Assembly (NCBI RefSeq): GCF_000142905.1
Contig: NW_013657620.1
Location: forward strand, 142,888-206,887
Reading direction: 5' to 3'
DNA: 64,000 nucleotides
Source of the DNA: Thecamonas trahens ATCC 50062
Lineage: Eukaryota > Apusozoa > Apusomonadida > Apusomonadidae
Shown piece after piece: positions 48,579 through 58,506 of this stretch (position 1 is its first letter; each line of letters starts with the position of its first letter). The notes below the pieces were generated by a model, which saw only the letters and a program-made list of their open reading frames with translations, did not search any database and had not been told where the DNA came from. A program made the translations under genes and the position numbers.

Positions 48579-48660
48579 GGGAGGCAAGCGGGAGCTTGCG
48601 GAGGGCGTTGGAGAAGGTCTGGAGGCCGACGCCAACCACGAATCCGGTGAAGAAGCCCAT
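48579..48660 (-). CDS. First exon of an unknown gene cut by the assembly gap
   Basis: The minus strand gives MGFFTGFVVGVGLQTFSNAL followed by RKLPLAS, ending in a donor GTACGA of the type used by the other introns here (exon 48660..48579, 82 nt). The N-terminus is hydrophobic and Gly-rich, like a small organellar membrane protein. The remainder is in the gap or beyond. The family is not recognised, and the model rests on frame, ATG and donor only. Confidence 0.4.
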
Positions 48661-48845
48661 GGTCGAATGGTAGAGAGACGAGAGGTGACGGCGGAGGGAT
48701 GGTGGGCTGTGTTACTGCGGCGAAGTAGAGCCCGGCAGCCGATGGAAGGATGCCGATGGACAGTCAGAGGGAGGAGGGTGGGGCATGGTAGGGGGAGAGG
48801 GAGGGGGGGAGGGGGGCGGGGGAGGGAGTGGGGGGGGGGGGGGGT

Positions 48846-49519
48846 TAGGCGCATGTTCTTGAGGTTGTCGACGAGCCATTCCTCGTTGAGATCGTCGGCG
48901 TCGTCGAGATCAAATACCTTGGAGAGCGAGAGCTTGTTGCAGACGACGTGCTTGGACGAGGTGTACATCATGGCAAAGTACGGGTTGCACTGCGAGGGGC
49001 AGTAGAAGATCATGACCAGAGGGTACGAGACCCGCTCGGCAGTCTGCTGCCACTTGTACGAGTACACAATGAACCGCGGGATCGAGTCCGGCAGGTCGCC
49101 CGCCAGCTCCTCCAGGTCGATCTCATCGATCTCCTCATCGACATGGACCATCCGCTCGTCACCATCGATGGTGAGGATGAGCGCACCAGCCTCTGCGTTC
49201 TTCTTGCGGAACGCCTTGAACGCCGCCACCACATCATCGCCCACATCACACGTGTTTGTCGACGCCTAATCCCATCGATGATGACATGTGTGAGTCGCCG
49301 TCGGCATTGCAGCTGTGACCACAGTCGTCGTGGTAGTCGTCACCACCGCCATGACCATCGCCACCGCCATGACCATCGCCACCGCCATGGCCTGCAAAAA
49401 TTGCTACACACATGGCAAAGGCAGCGGGGACCGTGGATACCGCCCCCCCCCCCTTTTACCCAGGGCACACACGGGACACATGGGGGGAGGGCGTGGGGCA
49501 ACAAGGTTGTTCGTACCAT
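48846..49519 (-). CDS. GMF: Glia maturation factor (ADF-H domain)
   Basis: GMF is an ADF/cofilin-fold protein that debranches Arp2/3 actin networks. Body: CDVGDDVVAAFKAFRKKN, DGDERMVHVDEEIDEI, PDSIPRFIVYSYKWQ, ERVSYPLVMIFYCPSQCNP, MMYTSSKHVVC, KVFDLDDADDLNEEWLVDNL. All match the GMF pattern (PRFIVYSYKYQ..GRVSYPL..FIF..P and LTEEWL). The first coding exon is inferred to be the bare ATG at 49519-49517, followed by the donor GTACGAAC. A 251-nt intron ends in ATTAG|GCG, giving M-ASTNTCDV in phase 0. The stop codon is not visible: the frame runs through a ~17-base C-run at 48827-48844 whose length may be wrong. I give the end as the last recognisable residues. Confidence 0.88.
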
Positions 49520-49559
49520 GGTAGTGTTGGAGGGAGTCGTGTGTGCGAATGTGTAGTTG

Positions 49560-49915
49560 GGTCGGGCTGGTCGGGCTGGTCGGGCTGGTCGGGCTGGCTG
49601 GCTTGGCTGGCTGGAATGACTGGCTGATCGGCTGGTTGGCCTGGTCGGGCTGGCTGATCGCCTGGTCGGCCTAGTCGGGCTGGCTGATCGCCTGGTCGGG
49701 CTGGTCGGGCTGGTTGGTTGGGCTGGTTGGTCGGGCTGGTCGGGCTGGTCGGCCTGGTCGGGCTGGATTGGCTGGCTGATCGGCTGGTCGGCCTGGTCGG
49801 GCTGGCTGATCGGCTGGTCGGCCTGGTCGGGCTGGCTGATCGCCTGGTCGGCCTGGCTGATCGGCTGGTCGGCCTGGCTGATCGCCTGGTCGGCCTGGTC
49901 GGCTTGTGCTCCTCC
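49560..49915. repeat. Minisatellite of GTCGGGCTG / CTGATCGCCTGGTCGGC units
   Basis: A tandem array with 9-bp units (GTCGGGCTG) combined into ~21-30-bp higher-order units with TGATCG. It is free of stops on both strands, producing long spurious open frames (DQADQPISQ-type). It sits between the GMF start and the RagC gene. No coding role is supported. The flanking DNA (49266-49560 is the GMF intron and upstream; 49916-50218 is unique) shows nothing else. Confidence 0.9.
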
Positions 49916-50218
49916 CCGTCTGCTACTGCCACCATCATAGTCGATCTCCACTTCCTCCCCCGTCCACCTGATCACCATTCCCAGTCCTCCAATGGGCTGG
50001 GTTTCGAGAGGAGATGGGTGATTGTTAGATATGGACAGAGTGGGCTGATGGTGGCATGTACGTGTCCCCCCCCTCCCCCCTCTCCCCTCCCCTCCCCCCC
50101 CATTGACTCCCCCTTTGATCGATCAGCTCATGCCACCGCATTGTGGACGACGACGACCGAGAGCCAGCCAGCCACAACTACCCCCCCCCTCCGGCTACAC
50201 TCGACGTGCGCGTACAAC

Positions 50219-51610
50219 ATGAACGACCGGGTACGACCATACTACTTTTGTGTGTGAGGAGATGGAGATGGGTGGGGGGTGGGAGGATGGGTGGGTGGAG
50301 GGAGGGGGGAGGTGGGAGGGGGGGGGGGGAGGAGGTGGGAGGGGGGGTGACGACCTGGCGACGTGTGACTTGAAGGTGGCAGGTCATCCTCCGGCGGGCA
50401 GGGTAAGGGGCAGACATGGTAGGGGGGGGGGGGGGGAGAGGAGGGGGGAGGAAGAAGGGACTTATGGTGGAGGTGTGGTGTGTGTGTGTGTGTGTGTGTA
50501 TGTATGTGTGTGTGTGTGTGTGTGTGCGTTGTGTGTGTGTGTGTGTGTGTCTGTGAGGGTGGACAGTACGATGAGTTCTCGTCGGGCTCGGTGCCGTACG
50601 GGCAAATGTTTCCGGATATGTATGGGGAAGACGCCGGGGGAGAGGCTGAGCAGGGCTACGAGAACAAGCCGAGGATTCTGCTGATGGGCATGCGGAGGTC
50701 AGGCAAGTCGTCCATCCAGAAGGTCGTCTTCCAGAAGATGTCGCCCAATGAGACGCTCTTTCTCGAGTCGACGACCAAGATTGTCAAGTCGGAAATCGCG
50801 TCGTCGTCGCTCATCTCGTACTCGATCTGGGACCTGCCCGGCCAGGTCGGCTACGAGTCAAACCCGGCGTTTGACAACGAGGGGCTCTTTGCCCAGACCG
50901 GCGCGCTCATCTTTGTCATCGACGCGCAGGATAACTACCGCGAGGCCATTGCCAAGCTCCACACCACGGTCCTGAGGGCGTACGAGATCAACCCGGAGAT
51001 CTGCTTTGAGGTCTTTATCCACAAGGTCGACGGCCTCTCCGACGACGCCAAGACTGTCCGCCAGCAGGACATTGTCGAGCACGTTCTCGCCAACATTGCC
51101 GACGCCGAGCTCGAGGACCAGATCCAGATCTCGTTCTACCTCACTTCCATCTACGACCACTCGATCTTTGAGGCCTTCTCCAAGGTCATCCAGAAGCTCA
51201 TTCCGCAGCTGCCGACACTCGAGCAGCTGCTCGACATTCTCATCTCCAACTGCTGCATCGAGAAGGCCTTTCTCTTTGATGTCGTCCCCAAGATCTACAT
51301 TGCCGACGACTCGTCGCCCGTCGACATGCAGACCTACGAGCTCTGCTCCGACATGATTGACGTCGTCATCGACGTCGGCTGCATCTACGGCATGGGCGAG
51401 AACGACGACACCGGCCTCGGCTACGACGCCGAGTCGGCATCAGTCATGCACCTCAACAACGGCATGGTCCTCTACATGAAGGAGGTCACCCGCTACCTCG
51501 CCCTCGTCGCCCTCCTCCGTGAGGACAAGTACGAGAAGCACGGCCTCATCGACTACAACGTCGAGGCCTTTAAGAACGCTGTCGCCAAGGTCTTTGAGCC
51601 GCGTCAGTAG
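50219..51610 (+). CDS. RRAGC: Rag GTPase of the RagC/D (Gtr2) class
   Basis: Model is join(50219..50230, 50558..51610), 354 aa. RagC/D pairs with RagA/B at the lysosome to relay amino-acid status to TORC1. The four-codon exon MNDR is joined across a 327-nt GT-rich intron (GTACGACC..GTGAG) in phase 0 to [12 protein letters not shown]-loop and G1: [18 protein letters not shown]; a typical Rag segment [13 protein letters not shown]3 WDLPGQ; the Rag-specific HKVDG in place of NKxD. The C-terminal roadblock-like region includes [20 protein letters not shown]. The intron carries G-rich and (TG)n tracts. Confidence 0.92.
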
Positions 51611-51644
51611 CCGACCTGGCCTTCCAGTAAACGCCACGGCATCG

Positions 51645-53969
51645 CTAGTGCGGTCCGCTGCTGCCCGAGCTGCCGCTGTCACGTCGGCTTGCCGCCCGTG
51701 CGGCAAACCTCGCGCAGCGCGGGCAGCCCGCGATGGCACCGATAGACCCACTGGCAACCGACGCTGACGCATCCGTTGCATCCGATGCCGATCCGTCGTC
51801 ATCGTCAACGGCCGCGTTCGAGGCCCGCCGGCCGCTGGCACATTCGCGGTGAAAGACAGCGCCGCACGCGCCGCACGCGCTCACCTCCTTGAGCTGAAAG
51901 GCGTGAATGGGCGACGGCTCTGCGCACAGCTCGCAAATGTGGCCGCGATAGGGGCAGACGTCGCAGTCGACGAGGACGTGCTGAGCAAAGGCGAGGACCA
52001 TGCGCTGGAGTCGGTCGCGGAGGAGGCCCGATGCAATCGCCGAGATGTCCTGCAGCGAAAAGACGCCCGGTGAGTCCATCAGGTACTCGTGCGGCCAGAC
52101 GAGCTGCCGCAGCTGGTTCCATTCATGGCAGGCGCGCGCGTACTGGCCGAGGATGGCGAGCTGGGCCTGTAGAGCAAGAACAAGACGGATGTCGACAACG
52201 CGGGCGACGAGGTGCGGGTTGACGACCGCCAGTGGAATGCACGGAATCCGCGCGACCGACGATAGAAACTCGAACGAGTCGGCGGCAACCGGTGCCGGTG
52301 AGAGGTCCCAGTTGCGGACCGCATGTCCGGGCACCAGGTACGAAGTCGTTCCCGGGTGGCACTGGGTGCAGTACCGCCCGCCGGTGTAGCTGCACACCCG
52401 CGAGCTGTCGGCATCAATGTCGGCGGCGCAAAAGACGCAGGCAAAGCCCTGCGCGTCGAGCCCCTGCTCCCGCGCAAGCGCCACTGACACTGCGCCCTGC
52501 CGGGTCGTCACTATTGTCGTGAACGGGCCGTCATCCGGCCGCGCACGGCCCACAAGCGCGAGTAGCTCGTCCACAGCCACATCGTCCGGCCCGACAAGGA
52601 CCTCACTGACCGCCGCGGGCGTTGCCGGCTTGCGCCCGCCCACAAGCTCCGGCAGCTGACCGAGGACAGACGCAGCCTTACCCACCGATCCGGTCCACGC
52701 CCACGCCAGCCAGCCCTGGGCCTCGTCTTGCGGCGAGGGTGGGGCGGGTGCAGGAGCGGAATCAGGGGTGGAGTCAAGTGCAGGGGCGGGCGCGGCCGGT
52801 GCCGGCTCGGTCGAGACGGGCGGCTCGTCGACCTCAAACACAGAGTCCGGGAGCTGAAGGTGCGGGGCGGCAGCAAGGTACTGCGAAAAGAGCTTGGCGT
52901 ACGACGAGGTGTACCCGCGGCCGCCCGAGCCCGCTTCGCCGTCGTCATCCGAATCGGTGAGCGAGGCGTAGGCCATGCGCGGCTGGTCTGGCGAGCCCTC
53001 AGCGACGTCGACAAGAACAAAGACGTCGCCCGGAGTCTCGCCCTGCTCGCACTGCTTACTGGCGCGACTGCCGGAGTCACTCCCGCAGTTGTCACCGGAT
53101 CCGCCGGCAGCGACCTGTGCGTCCATGATCGCGCGAACCTCGCGAAGCGCGCTCGCCTCCTGCTTTTGCTCGATACGACCAAGGACAGTATTGAGCAGCG
53201 CATCACGCGACGGAGAGTTGGATCGGCTCCGGATCCGGTGGCGGCGGCGGCGACGGCGACGGCGGCGGCGGTGTGAGCTCGAGCCAGAGCCAGAGCCAGA
53301 GCCCGAGGATTGCGGCGAGCCCGAGCCCGAGCCCGAACCGGATCGAGGAGACACCGGTTGCTTGTGGGTGACAACGACCGGCGCAACGAGAAAGTCCGAG
53401 GCGCCTGCATCATCTTCGCGGTCAAGAGCCGAGTCATTAACGGTGTAGCGGAAGGTAACGGCTTCAGCGAGGCGATCAAGGATGTCGCAGAGCGCGCCGC
53501 GCATGGCATCGTCGAGGAGGAGAGCATCATCCTGGTAGTGCGAACGAATGAGAAGGGCATCAAAGGCATTCGGACTGAAGAGCGCTCTGATGGCGCCGGC
53601 CAGCGATCTGCTGTTGAGGGTGAGGCGGAGCCAGGCACGGGCCTTGCCCATGGGCGAGACAACGAGAGAGAGCTTGGCATGGACATGAGACAAATCGTCC
53701 AGCACAGCATCATCGACAGCAGCGCCATTAACCAGCATGGCCTCCAGAGGAGACCACAACGAGCTTGTCGGGAAGAGACCATTGGACATAGCATACTCGA
53801 GGGCGGTGATGACCTGGAGACCACCGCGCGAGTGTTCCGAGAGGTACGCCCACGACACAGCCCGTCCCTCGCTCGCTGTCCCCGCCAGCGCACGGGTCAT
53901 CCCCGAGTACTCTTGCTTGGCCCGGTTTGCCGCATGCTCCACAGACCGCAGCAGAGATGTCTGGAGCAT
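51645..53969 (-). CDS. RUN domain + Rubicon-homology zinc domain (PLEKHM1/Rubicon-like)
   Basis: The protein is 774 aa. The RUN domain is at ~residues 1-170 (LQTSLLRSVEHAANRAKQEY; VSWAYLSEHS; LITALEYAMSNGLFP-like). A middle region has a Gly/Ser and Arg-rich stretch (~205-260, including ten consecutive Arg) and is disordered. The C-terminal RH/DUF4206 domain (~residues 525-760) has the C-rich pattern CVFCAADID..CSYTGGRYCTQCHPG, WDLSPAPV, NPHLVARV, the helical YLMDSPGVFSLQDISAIASG, and CPYRGHICELC, then CGACGAVFHRECAS and CPRC. PLEKHM1 and Rubicon bind Rab7 on late endosomes and lysosomes; PH domains are absent here. It is convergent with RagC, 34 nt apart. Confidence 0.85.
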   Translation of the reverse strand: MLQTSLLRSVEHAANRAKQEYSGMTRALAGTASEGRAVSWAYLSEHSRGGLQVITALEYAMSNGLFPTSSLWSPLEAMLVNGAAVDDAVLDDLSHVHAKLSLVVSPMGKARAWLRLTLNSRSLAGAIRALFSPNAFDALLIRSHYQDDALLLDDAMRGALCDILDRLAEAVTFRYTVNDSALDREDDAGASDFLVAPVVVTHKQPVSPRSGSGSGSGSPQSSGSGSGSGSSSHRRRRRRRRRRHRIRSRSNSPSRDALLNTVLGRIEQKQEASALREVRAIMDAQVAAGGSGDNCGSDSGSRASKQCEQGETPGDVFVLVDVAEGSPDQPRMAYASLTDSDDDGEAGSGGRGYTSSYAKLFSQYLAAAPHLQLPDSVFEVDEPPVSTEPAPAAPAPALDSTPDSAPAPAPPSPQDEAQGWLAWAWTGSVGKAASVLGQLPELVGGRKPATPAAVSEVLVGPDDVAVDELLALVGRARPDDGPFTTIVTTRQGAVSVALAREQGLDAQGFACVFCAADIDADSSRVCSYTGGRYCTQCHPGTTSYLVPGHAVRNWDLSPAPVAADSFEFLSSVARIPCIPLAVVNPHLVARVVDIRLVLALQAQLAILGQYARACHEWNQLRQLVWPHEYLMDSPGVFSLQDISAIASGLLRDRLQRMVLAFAQHVLVDCDVCPYRGHICELCAEPSPIHAFQLKEVSACGACGAVFHRECASGRRASNAAVDDDDGSASDATDASASVASGSIGAIAGCPRCARFAARAASRRDSGSSGSSGPH

Positions 53970-54074
53970 GGAGTGTGTGCTGGTTGTCTTGCGTCAGCTG
54001 TTGCTCCTGTTGTCGTCCGTCGTCTGCCGCTCGACGAGGGAGTGTTCCATGCCGGGTCACGGTGCGACACATGG

Positions 54075-54290
54075 GCTGGCTGATGGTGGTATGGTGGTGG
54101 TATGGGGGTGGATGGTGGTGGTATGGGCTGGCTGATGGTGGTATGGGGGTGGTACGGGGGTGGATGGTGGTGGTATGGTGGTGGTACGGTGGTGGATGGT
54201 GGTGGATGGTGGTGGTATGGGGGTGGTATGGTGGTGGTATGGGCTGGCCGATGGTGGATGGCGGTGGATGGTGGTTGTATGGTCTGGATG
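54075..54290. repeat. GGTGGTATGG / GGCTGGCTGAT minisatellite
   Basis: A degenerate tandem array with ~10-bp GGTGGTATGG and GGTGGATGGT units interspersed with GGGCTGGCTGAT, between the RUN gene start (53969) and SF3A1 (54489). No gene is supported here. A further G/A-rich tract follows at 54550-54620 inside the SF3A1 intron. Confidence 0.85.
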
Positions 54291-54488
54291 ATGACGATGA
54301 TAATGTGTTTGATCATGTATTTGGTCATACGATGAGGTGGTGTGGCTCTGTGTATCGGTGCTACATGTCGTGGGTGATGAACGGGAAAGTGACCGGAGGC
54401 AGCCGAGAGCGACACCGACAGCTGGTGGCGGAAAGAAGAGGAGTTGAGAAGGGGAGACACTCAGCTTGGTATTGGTGGGGAGGAGTGG

Positions 54489-56914
54489 ATGTCGTCTGCG
54501 GTGGCACCTATTACCAATCCCCCTCCTGGGGTGAAGAGTACGTAGCAGAGGAAGGGGGGGGGGGAGGGGGGGGGGGGGAGGGGGGGAGGGGGGGGGGTGG
54601 GGAGGGGGAGGGTGATGGGCGGGCAAAGGGACTCACCGAGAGGGATGGGTATGGACATGGGACGGTGGATTGGGGGGCGGTGGTTGCGGTGGTTGTGGTT
54701 GGGTTGGCGCTGTGCTATGGTCGTGGCCGTACTCGTGGTCGTCGCTCTGCAGCCATCTGCGACAGGACGGCCAAGTTCATCGCGTCGTCGGGCGACGAGT
54801 ACGAGGACAAGATCCGGAAGCAAGAGGCCGGCAACGACAAGTTCGCCTTTCTCGATCCAAAGTCGCCGTATCATGCTTATTACGCCTTCCGCTTGGAACA
54901 GGCCCGCCGCGCGCTGCGCAAGGACGCGCCTGCTCAGGAGATCGTCCTCTCGTCCGAGGCCCGCCAACTGCAGGAGACGCTGCAGGCGGCCGTGACGACA
55001 CAAGAGGCCATGGAGGCAGAGGCCGCCGCTGCCTTTACCGTTCCAGAGCCGCCACCGAACCACTTTCTCCTCACCCAGGCGCCGGCGCTCACCGCCAAGG
55101 ACCTCGACGTCATCAAGCTCATGGCGCGGTTTGTGGCCGTCCACGGCGCCAAGTTCATGGAGACCATCGCGGCGCGTGAGCAGGGCAACGCGCTCATGGG
55201 CTTTCTCCGGCCCTCGCACTCGCTCCACCCGGTCTTTCTGCAGTTTATCGACCAGTACAAGCGGGTCATCGATCTGCCGGACTCGGATCGCCAGCGGCTG
55301 GCCAAGGCTGCGAGCTCCAAGGCCGCGGTGGTAGGCGCCGCTACCGCAAAGTACGAGTATGTCCGCTACAAGCGAACCAAGGACAAGAAGGAGCTACCCG
55401 AGTCTCGGGTCGCCGGCCTCGCCCCTGCAGCCCGCATCGACTGGCACGACTTTGTCATTGTCTCGACAGTCACTCCGGCCGACATTGACCCGTCCGCGCA
55501 CGACGGCGCCGAGCTGGTCGTCCTGACTTCGGCCAGAAACCGCACCCGTGCCGGCGGCGCACCCATCCCAGCCCTCGCCCGTGCCGCCCAAACAGTGCTG
55601 CCTGCCGGCGTCCCCGCTGGCTTTGTCGACGGCGCCGTCGAAGATGATAACGATGACGCCGACATGGACATGTCGGACGACGATGAGTCGGCTGCGGTCG
55701 CACCGGCGCCTGCCCCCGCACCCGTCCCTGCCCCCACACCCGCCCCTGCTGTCGCCGCGCCCAAGCCGGCGCCGCCGCCGGCCGGCGTCAAGATTGTCAA
55801 GAACTACGAGCCCAAGGTGCTGGACGCGGCGTCGCGGGTGGCGGCGGCCAAGACGGCCATCTGCGAGCTGTGTGGCCAGTCGGTCCCGCTCGACGACTTT
55901 GAGGAGCACCGACGGATCGAGCTCCTTGATCCCAAGTGGGCCAAGCACCGCGCTGCCGAAGAGGCCGCGCGTAAGACCACCGCGCTCGCCCAGGGACCAG
56001 CCATCTCGGGCCACCTCAAGCGGCTCGCTCAGGCCCGGTCCGACATCTTTGTCTCGTCCGGCGACGGTAGCGGCAACAATGAGAGCGGCGACGCCAAGCC
56101 CGCGCCCATCATCTGGGACGGTGACAAGTCAACCGCAAAGGCCGCAAAGGCCGCTGCGCGCAAGCGCGCCGCCGAGCAGCAGCGGGCAAGCGCGAGCAAT
56201 GGCTCAGCGCCGCAGCAGGGCCAGGTCATTGGTCCTCGGCCTGCGGCAGCATCGCGACCGCTTCAGCTCCCGCCCCCGCAGCAGCAGCCGCACCACCAGC
56301 CTCGCATGCCGCCCCAGTATCCGGGTCACCCAGGCCAGGGCTACCGCCCGCCGAGCGGATACCCGATGGCTGGCGCTGGTGGGCCGTACCCGCCGCAGAT
56401 GCACGTGCAGGGCGGTCCGGGCAAGCCGGGTGGACCTCCGTTCCACCCGAGCAACCCGAGCAACCCGCCGCATCCCGGTTATGGCATGCTGCAACCAGGC
56501 AGCGCTCCGCTGGCAAAGCGACAGAAGACGATGGGTGGGTCGGCAGCTGGCGCCGGGGCAGCGAGAGCGTCGGCCACCGGCGGTGGCGGCGGAGGGCTCC
56601 AGCCAGAGGCGCAGTTTGCGGTAGCGCACCCGGGCAAGGTGGCCGTGGCGGTCCACGTCCCCAGCGAGGCGGCGCACGCCAAGTTTGGCTTCAACGGACA
56701 GGTAGTGACAATCGAGCTCGACGTCCGCGACACGATTGCCGACCTCAAGCCCAAGCTCTCTGCAGCGCTCAATGGCATGCCGCTGTCCAAGATGGCGTTT
56801 GCGACGGGTACCATCGCCTCGCTCTCCAACAACAAGAGCCTCGCGTACTACAACATTACGTCCGCCACACCAGTGCACCTCTCGTTTAAGGGCCGTGGTA
56901 AGCGCAAGCGATAA
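54489..56914 (+). CDS. SF3A1: Splicing factor 3A subunit 1 (SF3A1 / Prp21)
   Basis: Model is join(54489..54537, 54753..56914), 736 aa; the 215-nt intron (GTACGTAG..CTGCAG) gives MSSAVAPITNPPPGVK spliced to TICDRTAKF, matching the PPP-V-x-x-I-D-K-T-A start of SURP1. SF3A1 is part of U2 snRNP. SURP1: ASSGDEYEDKIRKQE..FLDPKSPYHAYY; SURP2 near residues ~131-190 (LDVIKLMARFVAVHGAKF; FLRPSHSLHPVF); the Cys/His segment CELCGQSVPLDDFEEH with IELLDPKW matching PRP21 (EH.RI.LLDP.W); Pro/Gly-rich linker; C-terminal ubiquitin-like domain (~residues 645-736) ending GRGKRKR. It carries an AATAAA just past the stop. Confidence 0.95.
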
Positions 56915-56934
56915 TTGTTGCCGGTGAAAGCGAT

Positions 56935-56940
56935 AATAAA
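56935..56940 (+). promoter_or_regulatory. AATAAA polyadenylation signal for SF3A1
   Basis: A canonical AATAAA lies 20 nt after the TAA stop of SF3A1. The convergent carrier gene ends at 56968, so cleavage would occur at or inside the neighbour's 3' end. Confidence 0.55.
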
Positions 56941-56967
56941 GCCGGAGAGTGAACAAGGGGCTCTGCT

Positions 56968-57887
56968 TTACGGCGACGGGGGGTGCAGGATGGCGCGGCC
57001 GGCCGGCTTGGTCTGGTCGACGTCGGGCAGTGGAGTGTCGGCAAACGGACTCGAGGTGTAGCCGTTGTGGTAGAGGAAGCCGTTCTTGATGGCCTCGTAG
57101 GTAAGCGCGCCGGCAGTGACGACCGGGATGACCCGGAGCGAGGAGACGAGAATACCGCGGAAGATGGCACGGAGGCCGAGCTGCGGAATGCCGGCAAAGA
57201 CGCCCTCGATCTCGACGGCAGCGCCGCGGGCCTTGGGCGCAAGCGCGGCAGACTCGACGGTGGAGGCGGCCGAGGCCGAGGCATCGACAGCGCCGGTGGT
57301 GGCGGCGGCCGATGCTGGCTTGGCCTTGGGCTGCTCGAGCGGGTCGAGGGCAATGTCGGGCATGGGCCGAATCTCCTGGGCCTGCAATCTGCGGCGCATG
57401 GTCTCAATGGGATACATGGCTGTCTGCGCCGCAAAAGTGGCGGCGGACGAGGCGGCAATGGTATGGTGGATGCCGAGGGTGGCGTACGAGGGGAGGTCAA
57501 AGGCGTCGATGATGGCAGCGTAGACGTAGGCAGCAATGGCAGCGTACGGCAGAGTGTCGACCAGCAGGGTGGTGACGCCATTGAGTGTCGAGCGGCCGCC
57601 CTCAATCTTGACGGCCCGGCGGGCGGAGAGGAGGGTGGGGTGGCGGACCGGGTCGACCATCATCCGGGTGCGGAACATGTCGACGGGATGGGCGACGCAG
57701 CGGGCGGCAAAGGCGGCGCCCGCGGCCGCCAACCACTGATCATCGCCGTTGACGTGGCCCGAGATAGGATCTGCCGTCCGCGCCAGCGCGTACGAGCCCA
57801 GCCCTGTCTGCAGCCCCACCAGCGGGACCAGCCGGACAAGGGTGGCCGAGTGCCCACGCCAGAGCCGCAAGACCTTGCGTAGCGATA

Positions 57888-57918
<31 letters not shown>

Positions 57919-58236
57919 TGGTGATGCCGCTGCTGCTGATGATGATGATGAGCTCGATGACGAAGACTGCATGACAGCCGCAATGATGTCGCGGACACGA
58001 GTCGGGGCAAAGCGCGAGGCGTCGATGGCGGCAGCTGCGGCGTCTTCCGGCAGCGCCTTGGCGGCGGCGATGGAGGCGGCGGAGAGCGGCCGGGCGTGCT
58101 CACCGGCCTGGAGGACAGTCTTGACAAGGGTGAGCGGGGCGACGAGGGTGGTTGCTACTCCGCCTGAGATGAGCGAGGCAAACGCGTGCTGCCCGGCCGA
58201 GAGCCGCGTCTCCCCGTGGTGCGGGTAGGTGAACAT
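56968..58236 (-). CDS. Mitochondrial carrier (SLC25) protein
   Basis: The protein is 422 aa with three carrier repeats. The PxDxx[KR] motifs appear as PLTLVK (repeat 1, acidic residue replaced), PVDMFRTR (repeat 2) and PIETMRRR (repeat 3), each followed by the second helix of the repeat. Inserts include an Ala-rich helix and a poly-Ser tract (~90-117, encoded by a (CGT/GAC)-type repeat at 57885-57925) between repeats 1 and 2, and an Ala/Pro stretch before repeat 3's second helix (VFAGIPQLGLRAIFRGIL). The substrate is not inferable. The family acts in the inner mitochondrial membrane. Repeat 1 lacks a clear acidic salt-bridge residue, which is unusual. Confidence 0.88.
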
Positions 58237-58506
58237 GGCGAAGAGTGGGGTGGCCGTGAGCAGGACGCTGTGTCGCGCTCGATGGATGGAGCACGGTTGG
58301 GGTTTGGGGGGGGATGGGGGGTGGGGGGTGGGAAGTGCAAAAATTTGTGTTGGGGGGGGGGGGGGGGATTGGCAGGAAGTGGTTTGGCAGTTGCCGGGAC
58401 ACTTTGTTCGCCGAGTGAGCGTTGTTTGGCGGAGGGGGATGGCCGAGAGTGCGGGACAGCCAACTCGCAGCGCAGTTCGCTGATTGCATCTAGAGCGGCA
58501 TCAGGG
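58237..58506. other. Divergent intergenic region
   Basis: This 270-nt region lies between the carrier (-) and the kinase (+). G-runs occur at 58309-58330 and 58354-58369, and the rest is unremarkable. No gene or RNA is seen. Confidence 0.4.

Noticed and set aside
49340-49978. Asp/Gln-rich open frames over the 49560 repeat
   Set aside because: They are repeat-derived and present on both strands, with no ATG context or homology.
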